This document shows, one piece after another, positions 11,401 to 23,234 of a stretch of 64,000 nucleotides of DNA. Position 1 is the stretch's first letter. Every line of letters starts with the position of its first letter. The stretch covers positions 30,823,403 through 30,887,402 of the forward strand of contig CM044963.1 of assembly GCA_024516035.1 (NCBI GenBank), in the 5' to 3' direction. The notes below the pieces were generated by a model, which worked only from the letters and a program-made list of their open reading frames with translations, was not told the DNA's origin and searched no databases. Source of the DNA: Bactericera cockerelli (lineage: Eukaryota > Arthropoda > Insecta > Hemiptera > Triozidae). The position numbers and the translations under genes were made by a program.

Positions 11401-11644
11401 TTTGACTACCAAGCTATCAAGTATCATCACGTGTAAAGACTATTAGGTACTACGGCCTGAAATATTACTACTAAAATTAAAATACTATGTCCTTATCAAA
11501 CACATGGCAAGGCTGTGTGGGTTTCCACAAGTGTTTTGCGTACTGATAACGGCTTGCAAATAACAAACCTAGTTATCTACATATGTATACCAAGTACCTA
11601 CATCCTATAATATGTAGAATGTACCGAGTACCTATATCCTATAC

Positions 11645-11890
11645 TAGCGGGCTGTCGCCGGCTTTGCGGGCCGAGGCATGGCCGTGAAAGCAAAAAATCC
11701 TTTTTCGCCAATGGCAGGTGTTGTAGTGGAAATTTCGAAAAATCCCGTCTTATTGCACATCTAGACTATAAGACAAAGCTACCTACCAAATTTCAGCTTC
11801 CTAGGACTTACGGTTTGGGCTGTAGAGCGATGATCAGTCAGTCAGTGGTCAGTCAGTCAGTGACTTTGACATTTATATATTAAGATGTAG
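11645..11890 (+). repeat. Dispersed repeat, ACTAGCGGG...GGCTTTGCGGG type
   Basis: Starts ACTAGCGGGCTGTCGCCGGC and ends in repeated CAGTCAGT and TTTATATATTAAGATGTAGAT. Related starts appear at 14221 (minus), 14902 and 25402. This is a widespread arthropod-style repeat; I cannot assign its class with confidence. Confidence 0.5.
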
Positions 11891-12954
11891 ATTGTAGATA
11901 CATAGGTATATTGATAGTAACATATTCAAGTTTAGTACCTCAGATTTTGTTTATTTATTTAGAGTTTAATATCGCTTGCAACTGCTTGGTCATATATCAC
12001 GACGGGGGTTTCACCCTCAAATGGCACGAAACTCACAAATCACTTTCGTGGTATCACAACTACTCGATCTTGCTTTACTAAATCCACGCTGAAACCCGTA
12101 GATGGTCCCATTTTAAATTCATCATCAACTTCGCACTAGCGTTTCTGGGTGAAAGAGACCATGCGCCTGACCACTAACTTTTTTTTTAACGCTTATATCT
12201 CGTGAACGGTAGACGGGGTAGACCCGGGGTAGATTTAGATTAAATTTTGCATGGATATGCAAATATGCATATTTTTGTTTTACATAGGCTAGTTATAATT
12301 GTTTTTTAATCAATTATAATTTACCTCTGAAATCCAAAAAAATTGACAAAAAAGTGAAAAAATGAGGTAGGTCTTCATCTTCAACATGCCGATATTTTTT
12401 TTTTTTTTAATATAGAATGTAGGAAAAATAGTGTTCTACCATTTGAACAAATTTCAAGAAAATCGGTTTTGGAGTCAGATAAGTTCCGCCCCCTTGGAGG
12501 TTTTGGAGATACAAGTGATCTAGTATAAAATCTCAAAATTGCCACGTGTATACAATGTGAATCAATCACGAGGAAGTATTGTGTCCATAATTGGCAGTGC
12601 TTTTTTTTTTCTTCTTCATTTTACCTACTATAGAAACTATTTTATTTAGAGTTTAACATCGCTTCTTTTCATTTTACCTACTATTGAAACTATTTTTCCA
12701 GCTCGGTTCCCCGGGTGAATCATGGCTGAAATCCACAACCACTGAGTGAGATAAGAACACCTGCATGCCTGCACAGCGCACACCTGTGTGCCGTAGTTTT
12801 ACGCATCAGCATGGGGTTTTTGCGCATCTATTAATTATTGGTTTTCGCAAGCACGGCCATCAGGTCAGGTGGCGAAATTGACGAGTTTCGCTTTCTTATC
12901 GCGAACCGCGAATTGTTCCCTATTTACTATGTATATCTTTACTGTGTATCTCTA

Positions 12955-13217
12955 TATATAAAACAGAAAAAAGGACTACCTACCTACCTACCTACCTACC
13001 TACCTACCTACCTACCTACCTACCTACCTACCTATGTTTGTTTGTCCGGAGTTGTTTAGCCAAAACGGTAAGTCTCAGAATTGACCCCCCCAAAACCATT
13101 ATCGCTTTGTCCAGAAAAATTATAAAAAGTTCAAAAAGGCATTGCTGTCCAGCAGTACGGCCATGCCTTAGTAAATTTGAAATTTAGTCCCGTTGCAAAG
13201 CACGGGCAAACAGCTAG
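12955..13217 (+). repeat. Dispersed repeat carrying (TACC)n
   Basis: About 15 TACC units (12974-13033), then TATGTTTGTTTGTCCGGAGT, ATTATAAAAAGTTCAAAAAG and an end with CCCGTTGCAAAGCACGGGCA then AACAGCTAGT. A second copy of the whole unit lies inverted at 14221-14500 with (TAGG)n. Confidence 0.75.
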
Positions 13218-13350
13218 TATACATATATTTACTATGTATATATTCTCTACTATGCATACATATATTTACTATGTATATCTCTACTATGCATACATATATT
13301 TACTATGTACGAGTATATCTCTACTATGCATATTTATATTTACTATATAT
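13200..13350 (+). repeat. TTTACTATGTATA tandem repeat
   Basis: About four imperfect units of 32-40 bp built on CATATATTTACTATGTATAT and CTCTACTATGCATA. A continuation lies at 13590-13665 beyond the MITE inserted at 13351. Confidence 0.7.
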
Positions 13351-13583
13351 CGTCGGCTAGAAGGTAAAACTGACCAAGAAACAGTTGGTCATTTCTGGAT
13401 TTTTCGTTACTCTGGTCGGAAATCAACCTAACTATTGGCTAAAAATCAAAAGTTAGGTAGTATTCAAACATATGCGCTGGAAAAAGCCAAAAAACAATTT
13501 CTAACTGAAAGACTGGTGGAGATTTCAATGACCAAATGGAGATGGTCCAAAATCAGATGGTCAGTTTTACCTTCCAGCCGACG
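13351..13583. mobile_element. MITE with 26-bp inverted ends
   Basis: Ends CGTCGGCTAGAAGGTAAAAC (13351) and its complement (13558-13583, one mismatch over 26 bases). The body shows further internal inverted similarity (ACAGTTGGTCATTT near 13381 and TGACCAAATGGA near 13528). It sits inside a TTTACTATATAT tandem repeat. It has no real coding sequence; the frame at 13435-13659 crosses its end. Confidence 0.75.
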
Positions 13584-13689
13584 TTATAATTATATATTTA
13601 CTACTTATTTATATATTTACTATATGTGTATACTGTATACATATATTTACTATGTATAGACATTGTATATCCCCCAACATCTATTTTTT

Positions 13690-14010
13690 GCCCTTAATTG
13701 CGCCACTGGTCGCTGCTCACATTGAAGCAGCTTCTCATTTTTCCTCACGAGATATGAGTGAACGCTAGACATCCCACGACACATGGACCATACTTCATAG
13801 GTGTGGCCTTTAGTGTGGGATGACGACAGCCAAAAGAAACTAGCATAAGTTCAGTTAAAAATATTTTACCATTTTACTTGTCATGTACTGAATGAATAAA
13901 ATAAAAATCCAAGTATAGAGCAGAAAAAATCCTGCCCCGCTGGGGATCGAACCTAGGTCACTATGAGTGCAATGCCTAGTGCGCTAACTCACTCTGCCAC
14001 GGTGGAAGTT
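13690..14010 (-). repeat. tRNA-derived SINE, family F
   Basis: Complement of the F unit: CGCCACTGGTCGCTGCTCAC, TTTTTCCTCACGAGATATGA, CCTGCCCCGCTGGGGATCGA and TCACTCTGCCACGGTG. Interrupted near 13760-13915 by extra sequence. Confidence 0.65.
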
Positions 14011-14220
14011 TGGTTAACCAAAATGGATTTTTAAATTTTTGCTTCCATTTCTTTTATAGGTTATGTCAATTGTTTATCTTTATAAGTACCGAAACGCATT
14101 TTTCTTTCACGAATAGTGGGGAAGCTAAACTGGAAATATTTGGAAATACCAAACCTGGAATTTTTTTTATCAAAAAGAAAAATACACCTCTAGTAACCAC
14201 AGCTATAAGAATATATAATT

Positions 14221-14500
14221 ACTAGCCGTTTGCCCGTGCTTTGCAACGGGACTAAATTTCAAATTTACTAAGGCATGGCCGTACTGCTGGACAGCAATGC
14301 CTTTTTGAACTTTTTATAATTTTTCTGGACAAAGCGATAATGGTTTTGGGGGGGGGTCAATTCTGAGACATTTTTCGCTATCTCTTACCGTTTTGGCTAA
14401 ACAACTCCGGACAAACAAACAAACATAGGTAGGTAGGTAGGTAGGTAGGTAGGTAGGTAGGTAGGTAGTCCTTTTTTCTGTTTTATATATAGAGATAAAT
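14221..14500 (-). repeat. Inverted copy of the (TACC)n dispersed repeat
   Basis: Starts ACTAGCCGTTTGCCCGTGCT and runs to (TAGG)n at 14427-14469 and TCCTTTTTTCTGTTTTATAT. It matches 12955-13217 in reverse over its whole length; the two copies are about 1.0 kb apart. Confidence 0.8.
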
Positions 14501-14904
14501 ATAAATCTACTCAAGTATGTTTATAAAAATTCATTATCGAAATGCCCTTCGAAACATACGCACACTTGACTTACTATATACCGCGTTCATAGGCTCATCA
14601 TTATTCTCATCCATCTCTTATTATTATTTATATTAGAACTTAATCATTATACATATTTGTTATCTGAAATAACCATCATTAAATTGATTATATGTATGAC
14701 CTTGACCATCCTCCCACCCTACTAACTCACTGCCCCACTGATAAGAGTTATCTGGTTGCTAAGGTTACAGCGTCATTAGAACTGAACAATGATCCTGCTG
14801 TTAATTAACTAATATTAATAATTAACAGCAGGTCGGTGGTTCAAGTCTCGGGTAGATTTAGTAAAACGAAGTTGTGTAGTTATTATTATTATTTTATACA
14901 TTAC

Positions 14905-15172
14905 TGGCGTGTTACACCCGCAGACTTCGCCAGCCCATCAGACACACTCACACACACCATACACCAGACACACACACCACACAGACACACACATCACACA
15001 AACACACACATCACATAAACACACACACACGCACACACACACACACACACCATACACCAGACACACACTTCACACAAACACACACACACACAGACATACA
15101 CATCACACACACACACACCACACGTACACACACACAGCACACACACACCACACACACACACACACTCCGATG
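14905..15172. repeat. (CA)n-rich degenerate microsatellite
   Basis: ACACACAC runs mixed with CACCATACACCAGACACACA units. The frames at 14909-15238 and 14994-15179 are artefacts of it. The start (TACTGGCGTGTTACACCCGC) resembles the repeat at 25402, where a C/CA run follows in the same way. Confidence 0.85.
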
Positions 15173-15449
15173 AGTACATGGATTATGCTAAGGGCATTCA
15201 TCGCGTTATCTGTTATCAGCTTATCAGGCTTTGGGTAATCAGTGCTATCACGTATCAAACGCTATCGATACCAGTCTGTGAGGTATGGGTGATGCAAGCA
15301 GAATAATAATAATAATAACAACAATAATAAAAACAACAACAACAACAATGGTGTTGTTAAAAAATACATGACCTTATTGACGGGTATACGTGTTGACAAA
15401 ACTGAGCAGCGTTTAAATTGAAACATTGGAGGTCGAAATGTTAATGTTA

Positions 15450-15770
15450 AGGCGCTAGGCTGTTAAAACAGGTACCTATCGTTCGACTTGGTTCGACTCC
15501 CATCCAGTGCGTGAATTTTTGTTTGTTCTAAACTTTTAGGTAATCAAGCAAGTAAGTAATTATTATTGTCTTCTTTTCAACGGACTAATTCAAGTTACGT
15601 ACTTCTGTGTCAAATAAGTAGTGGGACTGCATCGATGTAAACGCGCCTTTATATATTTTGATATCTTTTCTTTTTTTAGAGGGTTGGCAACACTGTTTTC
15701 AATCTGTAACTGAATTTTTGGCGCGTTGTAACGGTTTGTATATCAAGTAACGGTTTGAATAAAAAAAATG
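15450..15770. other. SINE A fragment and AT-rich spacer
   Basis: 15450-15525 is a decayed family A head (GGCGCTAGGCTGTTAAAACA, box B-like GGTTCGACTCCC). No gene signal in the remainder. Confidence 0.4.
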
Positions 15771-15977
15771 TAAATGAATGTAAAACGTCATATGCTATTT
15801 GTAGCTGATATTCATAATTCATGCTTTTTCAATTGTGCATATGAATTTTGTATTATTAATTCTGTTCGTATAAATTTCTTATTCATTAAAGGTAATCTAA
15901 TACAATTATGGTTGATAATGGTTTTTTATATATTTTATAATATGGTTGGTAAAATCCTAAATTACGTAAAATGTACC

Positions 15978-16170
15978 GACCTCAGTAGCTAGATCTTGTC
16001 ATGTAAAAACCTTGTAAAAATAAATAAATAAATTGATCGATAAGGCGACTAACTTGTAACCTGGAGGTCGGTGGTTCGAGTCTCATCAATTTCCATAAAA
16101 AATTAGAAGCTTGAGTTTGAGTAGTTGTGACATCACTGGAGTGATATACACAAATTTAATAAGATAATAT
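15978..16170 (+). repeat. Family B SINE with small insertion
   Basis: CCGACCTCAGTAGCT is followed by about 42 extra bases (CATGTAAAAACCTTGTAAAA then (TAAA)n) before the head resumes at TTGATCGATAAGGCG. The insert looks like a very short retroelement 3' end with a TAAA tail. Confidence 0.65.
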
Positions 16171-16711
16171 TTTTTAATTACGGTAAATGACTGCAATAAA
16201 CAGATAAACGACCTCTATAAACGGAATCACAGACACAATTCACACAATCTTGTGAAAAACCAGACCTGACCCACTTTCACAGCTGTCCGTTAACGAGATA
16301 TTTGCATGTGTCGGAAATGTATAACATATCTCGGAAACAGATACATTTCTGTCCTGAGCGGCCTCCGACTTAACTGGCCCGAGATAATTATGGCAACAAA
16401 CCACCCACGAGTGCCAACACTGTACACGAGATATACGGTTTCCGAGATATCACCTGTCCTCTGTAGAATTCCGAGATAGTTATCAGTTATCCCTGATCAG
16501 ATTTTTTTAAAACTATATGTATAGTTATCTCATTATATTTATAAATAATAAATGTGTAAATTTTCTAAATATGCAGTAGATTGCAGCATACTATTTTATA
16601 AAATACTGATTTTTTAATAATAGCTTTAACTTAACAAATAAATAAGAAATGATGGACAGTTCTAGTTGGGCAGTTTAAAGGTATTTCTTACAAAAAAATT
16701 CTAACCAAATT

Positions 16712-16995
16712 AAGAATACAAATAGCCAGCGTCGATGGCATGTTGAATACACCGGTTCCCTTCAGAACACCGAAGTTAAGCGACATCCAGCGAGGTTAAG
16801 ACTTGGATGGGTGACCATTCAAATTCTAATTCTCGTGACGCTGGCTTTTCCCGGCCCCACTCAGGCTGGGTGAGGTCAATGTGAGTAGCAGGTTTGTGAG
16901 TTTCCTGCGAATGGAGGGTAAAACCCCCGTCGTGATATGACCATGGCAGTTGAAAGCGACGTTAAACCCCACTTAAAAAAAAAAAGAATACAAAT
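16712..16995 (+). mobile_element. 5S rRNA-derived SINE (family D) with TSD
   Basis: Element 16724-16983. The head contains the 5S-like block GAACACCGAAGTTAAGCGAC, GGTTAAGACTTGGATGGGTGACC-type internal promoter, then the CACTCAGGCTGGGTGAGGTC tail and an A-rich end. It is bracketed by a 12-bp duplication AAGAATACAAAT (16712-16723 and 16984-16995). The target is a minus-strand family C SINE (16690-17080), so this D copy is younger. 5S-headed SINEs are the SINE3 type known from fishes and some other animals. Confidence 0.85.
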
Positions 16996-17282
16996 TTTTG
17001 TCGACATGGGGCATCGAACCCGGGACCTTCCGCATGGCAAGCGAGTGCTTAACTACTGAGCTGATCGCGCGCTCAGTGGTTAAGCGTAGGTATATTAGTC
17101 CTATTAGTTGTATTCCGGAACTTGGCCTCATAGTCTACACAGCACATTCATAATGTAGAAAAATACAAAGACGAACATTCACCAAGAATTTTAGCCGCTG
17201 GGCAGACATCGAAGCCACGACCTCCGCAGTAAATCACTCACCTGTCACCATGAACTAGAACTGAACCAGTTCCTGGGTGATT

Positions 17283-17590
17283 AGCGCACGAATAGCTCAG
17301 TGGTTAAGCACTCGCTTGTCATGCGGAAGATCCAGGGTTCGATCACCCGAGCCGATCAAAAATTAGTCTCAAAATTTGGGTCACAAATGTTTGTAAGGGA
17401 TACCTTCCGGTGTGCTCGTGTTGACCCAGCACCTAAATGGGAAGTATTGTGTCACTTCTCGTCCATCAGAAGGGAGGCATACTACGGGATGGGCAGACTA
17501 CAACAAAGACCACAAGCGTCTACAGTAGTTCCTGTTTCATGGCTACAAAATAATAAAGACTGTAAAACAATCATTATAAAAAAAACCTGC
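17283..17590 (+). repeat. tRNA-derived SINE, family C
   Basis: Full unit: GCGCACGAATAGCTCAGTGG head, box B GGTTCGATCACC, TAAGGGATACCTTCCGGTG, ACCCAGCACCTAAATGGGAA and the CTACAGTAGTTCCTGTTTCA tail. The 107-residue frame at 17300-17623 is a read-through of the SINE. Confidence 0.8.
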
Positions 17591-17790
17591 GTCACCTTAT
17601 GTAAAAAATCTTTAAAAAAATGATTATGATTGTCCGTTGTCTTCTCGGAAGGTAAGTTATGTAAGTATGTATGTAGGTATCTATTACAGTTACCCTCACA
17701 AACCTTCTACCCACATCACCCTCACCCAGCCTGAGTTGAGCTGGAATGCCAGCATCACGAAGCGTCTATTTAAAATCTACATACATAATT

Positions 17791-17975
17791 ATAATAATAA
17801 TAACACTCTTTAGTGAAAGGTAATCACCAAGCGAGGTTAATGCTCAAAGCATTTTCCACCACCTAACCCTCAGTGTCTCTTATTATGAGGTGACAAACTC
17901 AAATGAATTTTTCCTCGTCCAAATTCATGCACTGGGTGGGATTCGAAACAACGGCTCCCTACACTAGCTGAATTG
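17791..17975 (-). repeat. tRNA-derived SINE, family A, truncated
   Basis: Complement of the A tail (CACTCTTTAGTGAAAGGTAA, GCTCAAAGCATTTTCCACCA) and box B; the head is lost after about 17975. Confidence 0.65.
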
Positions 17976-18367
17976 TGTAAAAAAGTGCACAAATCTACAT
18001 CTCATGTCCCACAAAACAACACTTCCTGATGTCAACCACAATTTACGCAGCCCTGAAGTGCACTCTGCCGTGCTGCACACGCCAAGATCGCAATGTGTCA
18101 CATCGGTTCCACTCGATTAAAGCCGGAATTGATCCGAGGCGATGTCCCCCGACTTGACACGATATCACACGAATTGACCTTCGGGTGACCACGAGGTCGT
18201 GGTATTAATAGAGTTTTCCAGGAACGATTTCAGGCAGTAGGTTGATGATTATGAAGGGTTGGTGATAGAACGTCCGTTTCTGAGGTACATACTCGTATAC
18301 TCGTATATATATATTTTGTTTATTTTTTTTCTGTTTAAACTAATACGGTCAATTTTGTATTGTTAAC
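17976..18367. other. No recognisable feature
   Basis: Somewhat GC-richer than its surroundings (18000-18280) with several CpG, but no long frame, splice pattern or family match that I can support. Confidence 0.3.
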
Positions 18368-18556
18368 GCGCTTGTCTTAATTCAGCTGGTATAGTGATCG
18401 TTGGTTCGAATCCCACCCAGTGCATGGATTTTTCCGCAATAATTTGAGTTTGTGACCACATAATAATAAGACTCTGAGGGTTATGAGGTAGAAAATGCTT
18501 TGAGCATTAACCTCGCCTGGTGGTTATCTTCCACTAAAGAGTGTTATTATTATTAA
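18368..18556 (+). repeat. tRNA-derived SINE, family A, damaged head
   Basis: Box B GGTTCGAATCCCACCCAGTG at about 18401, then the ATAATAATAAGACTCTGAGG tail and TTATTATTATT end. Confidence 0.65.
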
Positions 18557-19186
18557 AAATCTATAATATTTATTCATTGTAAGTAGGTAACTTCTTGTCT
18601 CTTGGTAGTCTATTCTTAAAAAAAAATAAAGACTATTCTATTTTATAGATTAGTCGCAGGTCGCAGTGTCAATTGTAAGGGTTTCACTGAAAGCCAATAA
18701 CCAAATAAGATAGTAAAATTATAATTTCCCTCTGGTATAAATGTAAATTTTATATAAAACTAGAGTTCTTCAAATTTTCATTCACCGACTTAAGTTTCGC
18801 CTAGCTTGAGTAGGTGAGTGACTTTTTTAAAGAATCCTAGTTTCATAATTATAAAATATTACATAATATATAATTACTTTGGATTTCTAATATGAACTTA
18901 ATAACAAATATAATACCCTCAAAATATTACTTCCAAGCCTGATAATTTCCGACCCTGAATATTCATAGTAAGAAATCCACCTGATGCGATCATAAATAAT
19001 ATTTTTTTTTTTGAAAAATTATTGTTCTGTTACGTACTTACGTTTATGAATTCATTTATTTTTGAAAAGCGACTTAAAACTAACGTGCAATGGACAATGT
19101 TGTAGATGTGACCAACGCAACTCTTGAGTATTCGTGGGAGGAAATATTATGCACATCACAGGTGTTGCTACTTTCTACTTATGTTG

Positions 19187-19303
19187 AAAATAGAAAGTAC
19201 GTACTACTAGAAGTCATGTAGAAAGTACGTAAAACTATAAGTCATGTAGAAAGTACGTAAAACTATAAGTCATGTAGACAGTACGTACTACTATAAGTTA
19301 TGT
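19187..19303 (+). repeat. 28-bp tandem repeat, about 4 copies
   Basis: Unit TAGAAAGTACGTAAAACTAT plus AAGTCATG. The flanks share the ACTTTC / GAAAGT motif in opposite orientation. Confidence 0.75.
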
Positions 19304-19329
19304 GGAACTATACTTTCCATTAATTTTGT

Positions 19330-19560
19330 ATCCAAAATTTGGTTACAATTGTTTGTAAGGGATACCTTCCGGTGCACTCGTGTTGACCCAGCATGTTACT
19401 TCTCGCCTATCAGAGTGGAGGCATACTACGGGATGGGCACTATGGACAGGCTACAACACAGACTGACAGACAGACCACAAGCGTCTACAGTAGCTCTTGA
19501 TTCATGACTAATACGAAATAAAAAAGTAAAAAGCCTGTGAAACACTCATCTTATTATTAT
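19330..19560 (+). repeat. Family C SINE, head missing
   Basis: Begins at the TTTGGTTACAATTGTTTGTA segment and continues through GGATACCTTCCGGTGCACTC to the CTACAGTAGCTCTTGATTCA end. Confidence 0.65.
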
Positions 19561-19714
19561 TATTTTAAAGAGAAAGTAAATACTTTGTATACTTAATAAT
19601 TAAGTACCTACCTGGTTTATTTTTACAGTGGTAATTATATAATTAACTACCTCAGACCTATGGGCAGCATCCATCCACATCTAGGTTGAATAACCTGCCC
19701 AGAAGGTAAACTGG

Positions 19715-19862
19715 TTGAATATCATATTTGTGTTAATCACGTTAGTGATATCACAACTACTCAAACTCGCTTTACTAAATCCACGCTGAAACCGGGACTT
19801 GAACGACCGACCTCCAGGTTACAAGTCCGCCGCCTTATAGATCAAGCTACTGAGGTCAGTCA
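19715..19862 (-). repeat. tRNA-derived SINE, family B
   Basis: Complement of the B unit: ATATTTGTGTTAATCACGTT tail, CTTTACTAAATCCACGCTGA, GGTTACAAGTCCGCCGCCTT, AAGCTACTGAGGTC. Confidence 0.75.
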
Positions 19863-20304
19863 TAAACAAAATTGCATCTCAAAATGTTGCAAAGACAAAC
19901 ACCCTAATGTCAAACCACAATGATAATGAGATATCTTTCCAACAGTTTGGCAACTTAAATTTCAGAATCTCTATACCTAAATTATGATTATTATTTTTTA
20001 TTTTCATTTTTATTATTATAATATTTTATTATTATTTTTACTACGCTAAGTTTCATAAATTCAATTATAAAATTAATAGTTTTTCAGCTTAAACCTTGAC
20101 AGTAATAAATAAAACTCAATTTTATTCGTTGACTCATAGAATTGCGAGACCGAAATGAAACAAATAATTAAAATTACTTACAAGGACTTCATTCATTATT
20201 GGTACCTAGGTAATAATTCACAAAAAAATTACTCAAAAATACCTAAATATTTTTTTACCTACTATTAGGTAGGTACCTCAAGAAAAAAACAAAAAGTGAC
20301 TCAC

Positions 20305-20906
20305 GTTTTTCCTTGGGAGATTTCCTTTGTCCGCCACTGGTTTTCACACTCTTCACCAGCTTTCCCTTCTCCTCTAGCCCTTCTTCCACCTGATTCTCCT
20401 CCACTGGTTTAGTGTTCGTCTTCGCCGGCAGAGGGCAGCTCGTTTTCACCTGATGCGCATGTGTCACACTCGTCGACACGCTCGATGATTTGAACACGTT
20501 GCCGCCATTGGACGACCACGTGGTTTTGGACGCGGGGACGTTGGTCGCGTTTGCCGACACGCCGCTCGACGTTTTATAGACGTTGGGCGACGTCACATTG
20601 GGCGACACGCTGGATTTGTACACGCCGTTCGTCGCAGAAGGCGACGCGCTCTTGTGGTGAATGTGGTGGTGCACTTTTTTGCTCGTTTTCGACAGCATTT
20701 TGAGTTTCGCCTGGTACGTCTTCATGAACAACGTGATGTAGAAGAGGACGAGGAGGAGAATGGAGAGGAGGAGGATGAGACAGAGGTGGGAGGTGTTGTT
20801 GTTGTGATCCAGCACATGATGATGATGGAGTTGTACTTGATGTGGGACTTGGAGGGGGAGAAAAGAGAACGGGCTCCAGCACATCGGCACTGTCCAGTTC
20901 CATCAT
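20305..20906 (-). CDS. Exon of unrecognised single-pass membrane protein
   Basis: I do not recognise this protein. The region is GC- and CpG-rich against AT-rich flanks. It ends at a good donor (AAAAAC|GTGAGT, intron from 20304) and may start after an acceptor at 20917 (TCCGTTAG|AATTCC), just upstream of ATGATG (20906) in good context. That ATG opens a Ser/Pro-rich frame that stops at 20574. A second frame, offset by one base, contains the feature that looks real: an about 20-residue hydrophobic helix (LCLILLLSILLLVLFYITLF), a basic FMKTYQAKLK stop-transfer segment, then a Ser/Thr/Lys-rich tail running to the donor. Removing one C from the CCCCC run near 20855 would join the ATGATG start to the membrane frame; alternatively translation starts at the in-frame ATG near 20884. 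The protein would have a short His-rich outside segment and a long cytoplasmic tail, with further exons beyond the intron. Function unknown. Confidence 0.5.
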
Positions 20907-21082
20907 CGTGGGAATTCTAACGGAGAAGATGATTGTTTATCCCTCGCTGCGAGGGATTTTTTTTACCGCGAACTTTTCGTGGGATTTTCAGTGGGTATCT
21001 TTTCTCCCCTTTTGTGTTACCTAGAGAGAGAGTAGAAAATGTGAATGATTGATTGAGTGCCGAATTATGAAACAAGATTGGG

Positions 21083-21330
21083 GGCGGAATTAATAGACGT
21101 TTTTGTAATACCTCTGTGGCGCTAAGTCACGGATCGCGTACTGTTTAAGATAGGGAAAAACGACACTTACCAACGACTTAACTTATTGATGTGTCTATTA
21201 TTCCGCCCTAGATTTAGGGCGGAAACATAGACGTTTTGTAATACCTCTGTGGCGCTAAGATTGCGTGCTAAGTAAAATTGGGACGCTTAGCAATGACTTT
21301 AGTTATCAATGTTGTTTATTAATTTCGCCC
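21083..21330. mobile_element. Two adjacent GGGCGGAAT-ended MITEs
   Basis: Copy one (about 21083-21210) starts GGGCGGAATTAATAGACG and ends TGTCTATTATTCCGCCC. Copy two (about 21215-21330) starts GGGCGGAAACATAGACG and ends near TTTATTAATTTCGCCC. The shared body is ACCTCTGTGGCGCTAAG. Other copies are at 8473/9218, 25130-25344 with 26603-26640, and 30905-31030. Confidence 0.7.
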
Positions 21331-21399
21331 AATTAATTTCAACCAATCACAGCGCACTATAGTCAGCTGATAGTATCCACTTAGACTAAATCTAATCCT

Positions 21400-23199
21400 G
21401 TTTCATAATTTGGCCCTGAGACTTGAGAGCTCTTTTTTCCAAAGGGTGATAGAACGTGATTCTGTTTTACGATTAGACCTAAATTTTAATGTTGAAAGAA
21501 TTTGTATAAATATAATACCTATCTACTTTTAAAAAAAGTTTGCATTTTAAGGTTGAACCAATAAAAAAAATATTTATTTGTTTATATTTATTTGTTATCT
21601 CGAGACACTTTGGTACATATAAAATTTAAAACATTTTTAAATATCTTTAGGATCTTTGATTGAATATTATAAGTAGATCTAGATACAAACTAAGGACTAA
21701 CATAAACTTATTTTGATACAAGAATCTTTCCGTTTCCCAACCTTTTTAGCTTGGGGGCATAGTAATAATTTTAAAACAATTTTGTGGCCCACCCCTACTT
21801 ATTTTGCACCATTTTAATATTATTTATTGAGTTTCGGCCAGCATCCGCGGGCCACAAGTGGGCCGCGGCCCACCGTTGGGAACCGCTGACATATACCTTA
21901 TACCTAATTGTATTTTTGTTTTTTTTTCTCTCTCTTAAACGAATACAAGCTACAAGTTACGAGCTAAACAAGGTCAAATACTCAACCTTAAACAACAGGT
22001 AAGTGAGGTGAGTATATATTTGTTTACTGTAGACTCTGAATTTTCATTATCTACAACAACAATAAAAACAACAACAACAACAATTATTCCATTAAACAAT
22101 GAATGATTCCCTCAAGATTTTACATACGGACGTTGTAAAGTTGATTGTTTCTTGCTTGTTACAAGTTTTCGAAATTTAACCTTAAAACAGAGGCCACCCC
22201 AGAACAGGCTCCATCTTAAGGTGACATCAGATCACACAAACACCATAAAATGTTGGCTATTCCCGGCCATTCAGGTTGTGTGAGGTTAAAGTAGGTCATT
22301 AACTGATAACCTACTTGAACGAACCCCTATTCTGATTGGAACGTTCAATCAAATAGAATCGTTGATGTTAGGAAGGATTAGTGTAAAAAAAGAAATCAAA
22401 AAAAAAAAAAAAAAAAAAAGATCAGAATATACCCCTATTATTTTTTTATTACAAGAAAAAGTGACTATCGAAAAATTTTTGGGAAAACGACTCTTTGTAC
22501 GTAGGCATTGCAGTTTGTTTCCAAATTTTCTCAGTATCATGAACCGTTTTAAGGTTCGGAGTTTTGAGGGAAATTTTTAAATTACCTACAAACCAAGTTT
22601 CCAGCGAACGTAAAGTAAACCCAAGTGCACACTGGTTGGTTCATTGGGAACGAATTTGATGGTTGTAAACTGTTGAAAGAGTTGGGTGGAAGAGATTGCC
22701 TAAGGCAAAACCCGCCTTTTAGTTAGGTATTCAGTTTGTTTATATCTACTTTTATTATTTATTTTTTCTTTTCTTTTTTCTTCTCTTAATTGTAATTATC
22801 TGTGTTTTATATAATATGTCCAATTGTCCACTTAATAAAGTGTAAATTAATAAAATATGGGATTTTTTTTAAAGTGGCTTTATGTAAAAACAGCCCTGAC
22901 CTCCTTACCTCCTACTAAACAGAAAGCTCTCTCACTCTCAAGATTTTAAAAATAAATAATGTCCCTTTGAACCGTCAAATTTTGGTAAATGTTTTTTGAC
23001 GAAATTTGTGAAAGTCATGCTTTTTTAAGCGATGGATTGTTAAATATAAATTTAACAGTTGATCCCTTTCCCTTTCATTTCATTTGGATTTGGAATTTGA
23101 AGCAGAGAAGGTGCTTTTTCGAACGATACCCTACCCTATCAGCAAACCTAAAATCTTAGAAGCCAAATAAAAAATAAAAATGGCTTAGGATGGGTTCTC

Positions 23200-23234
<35 letters not shown>

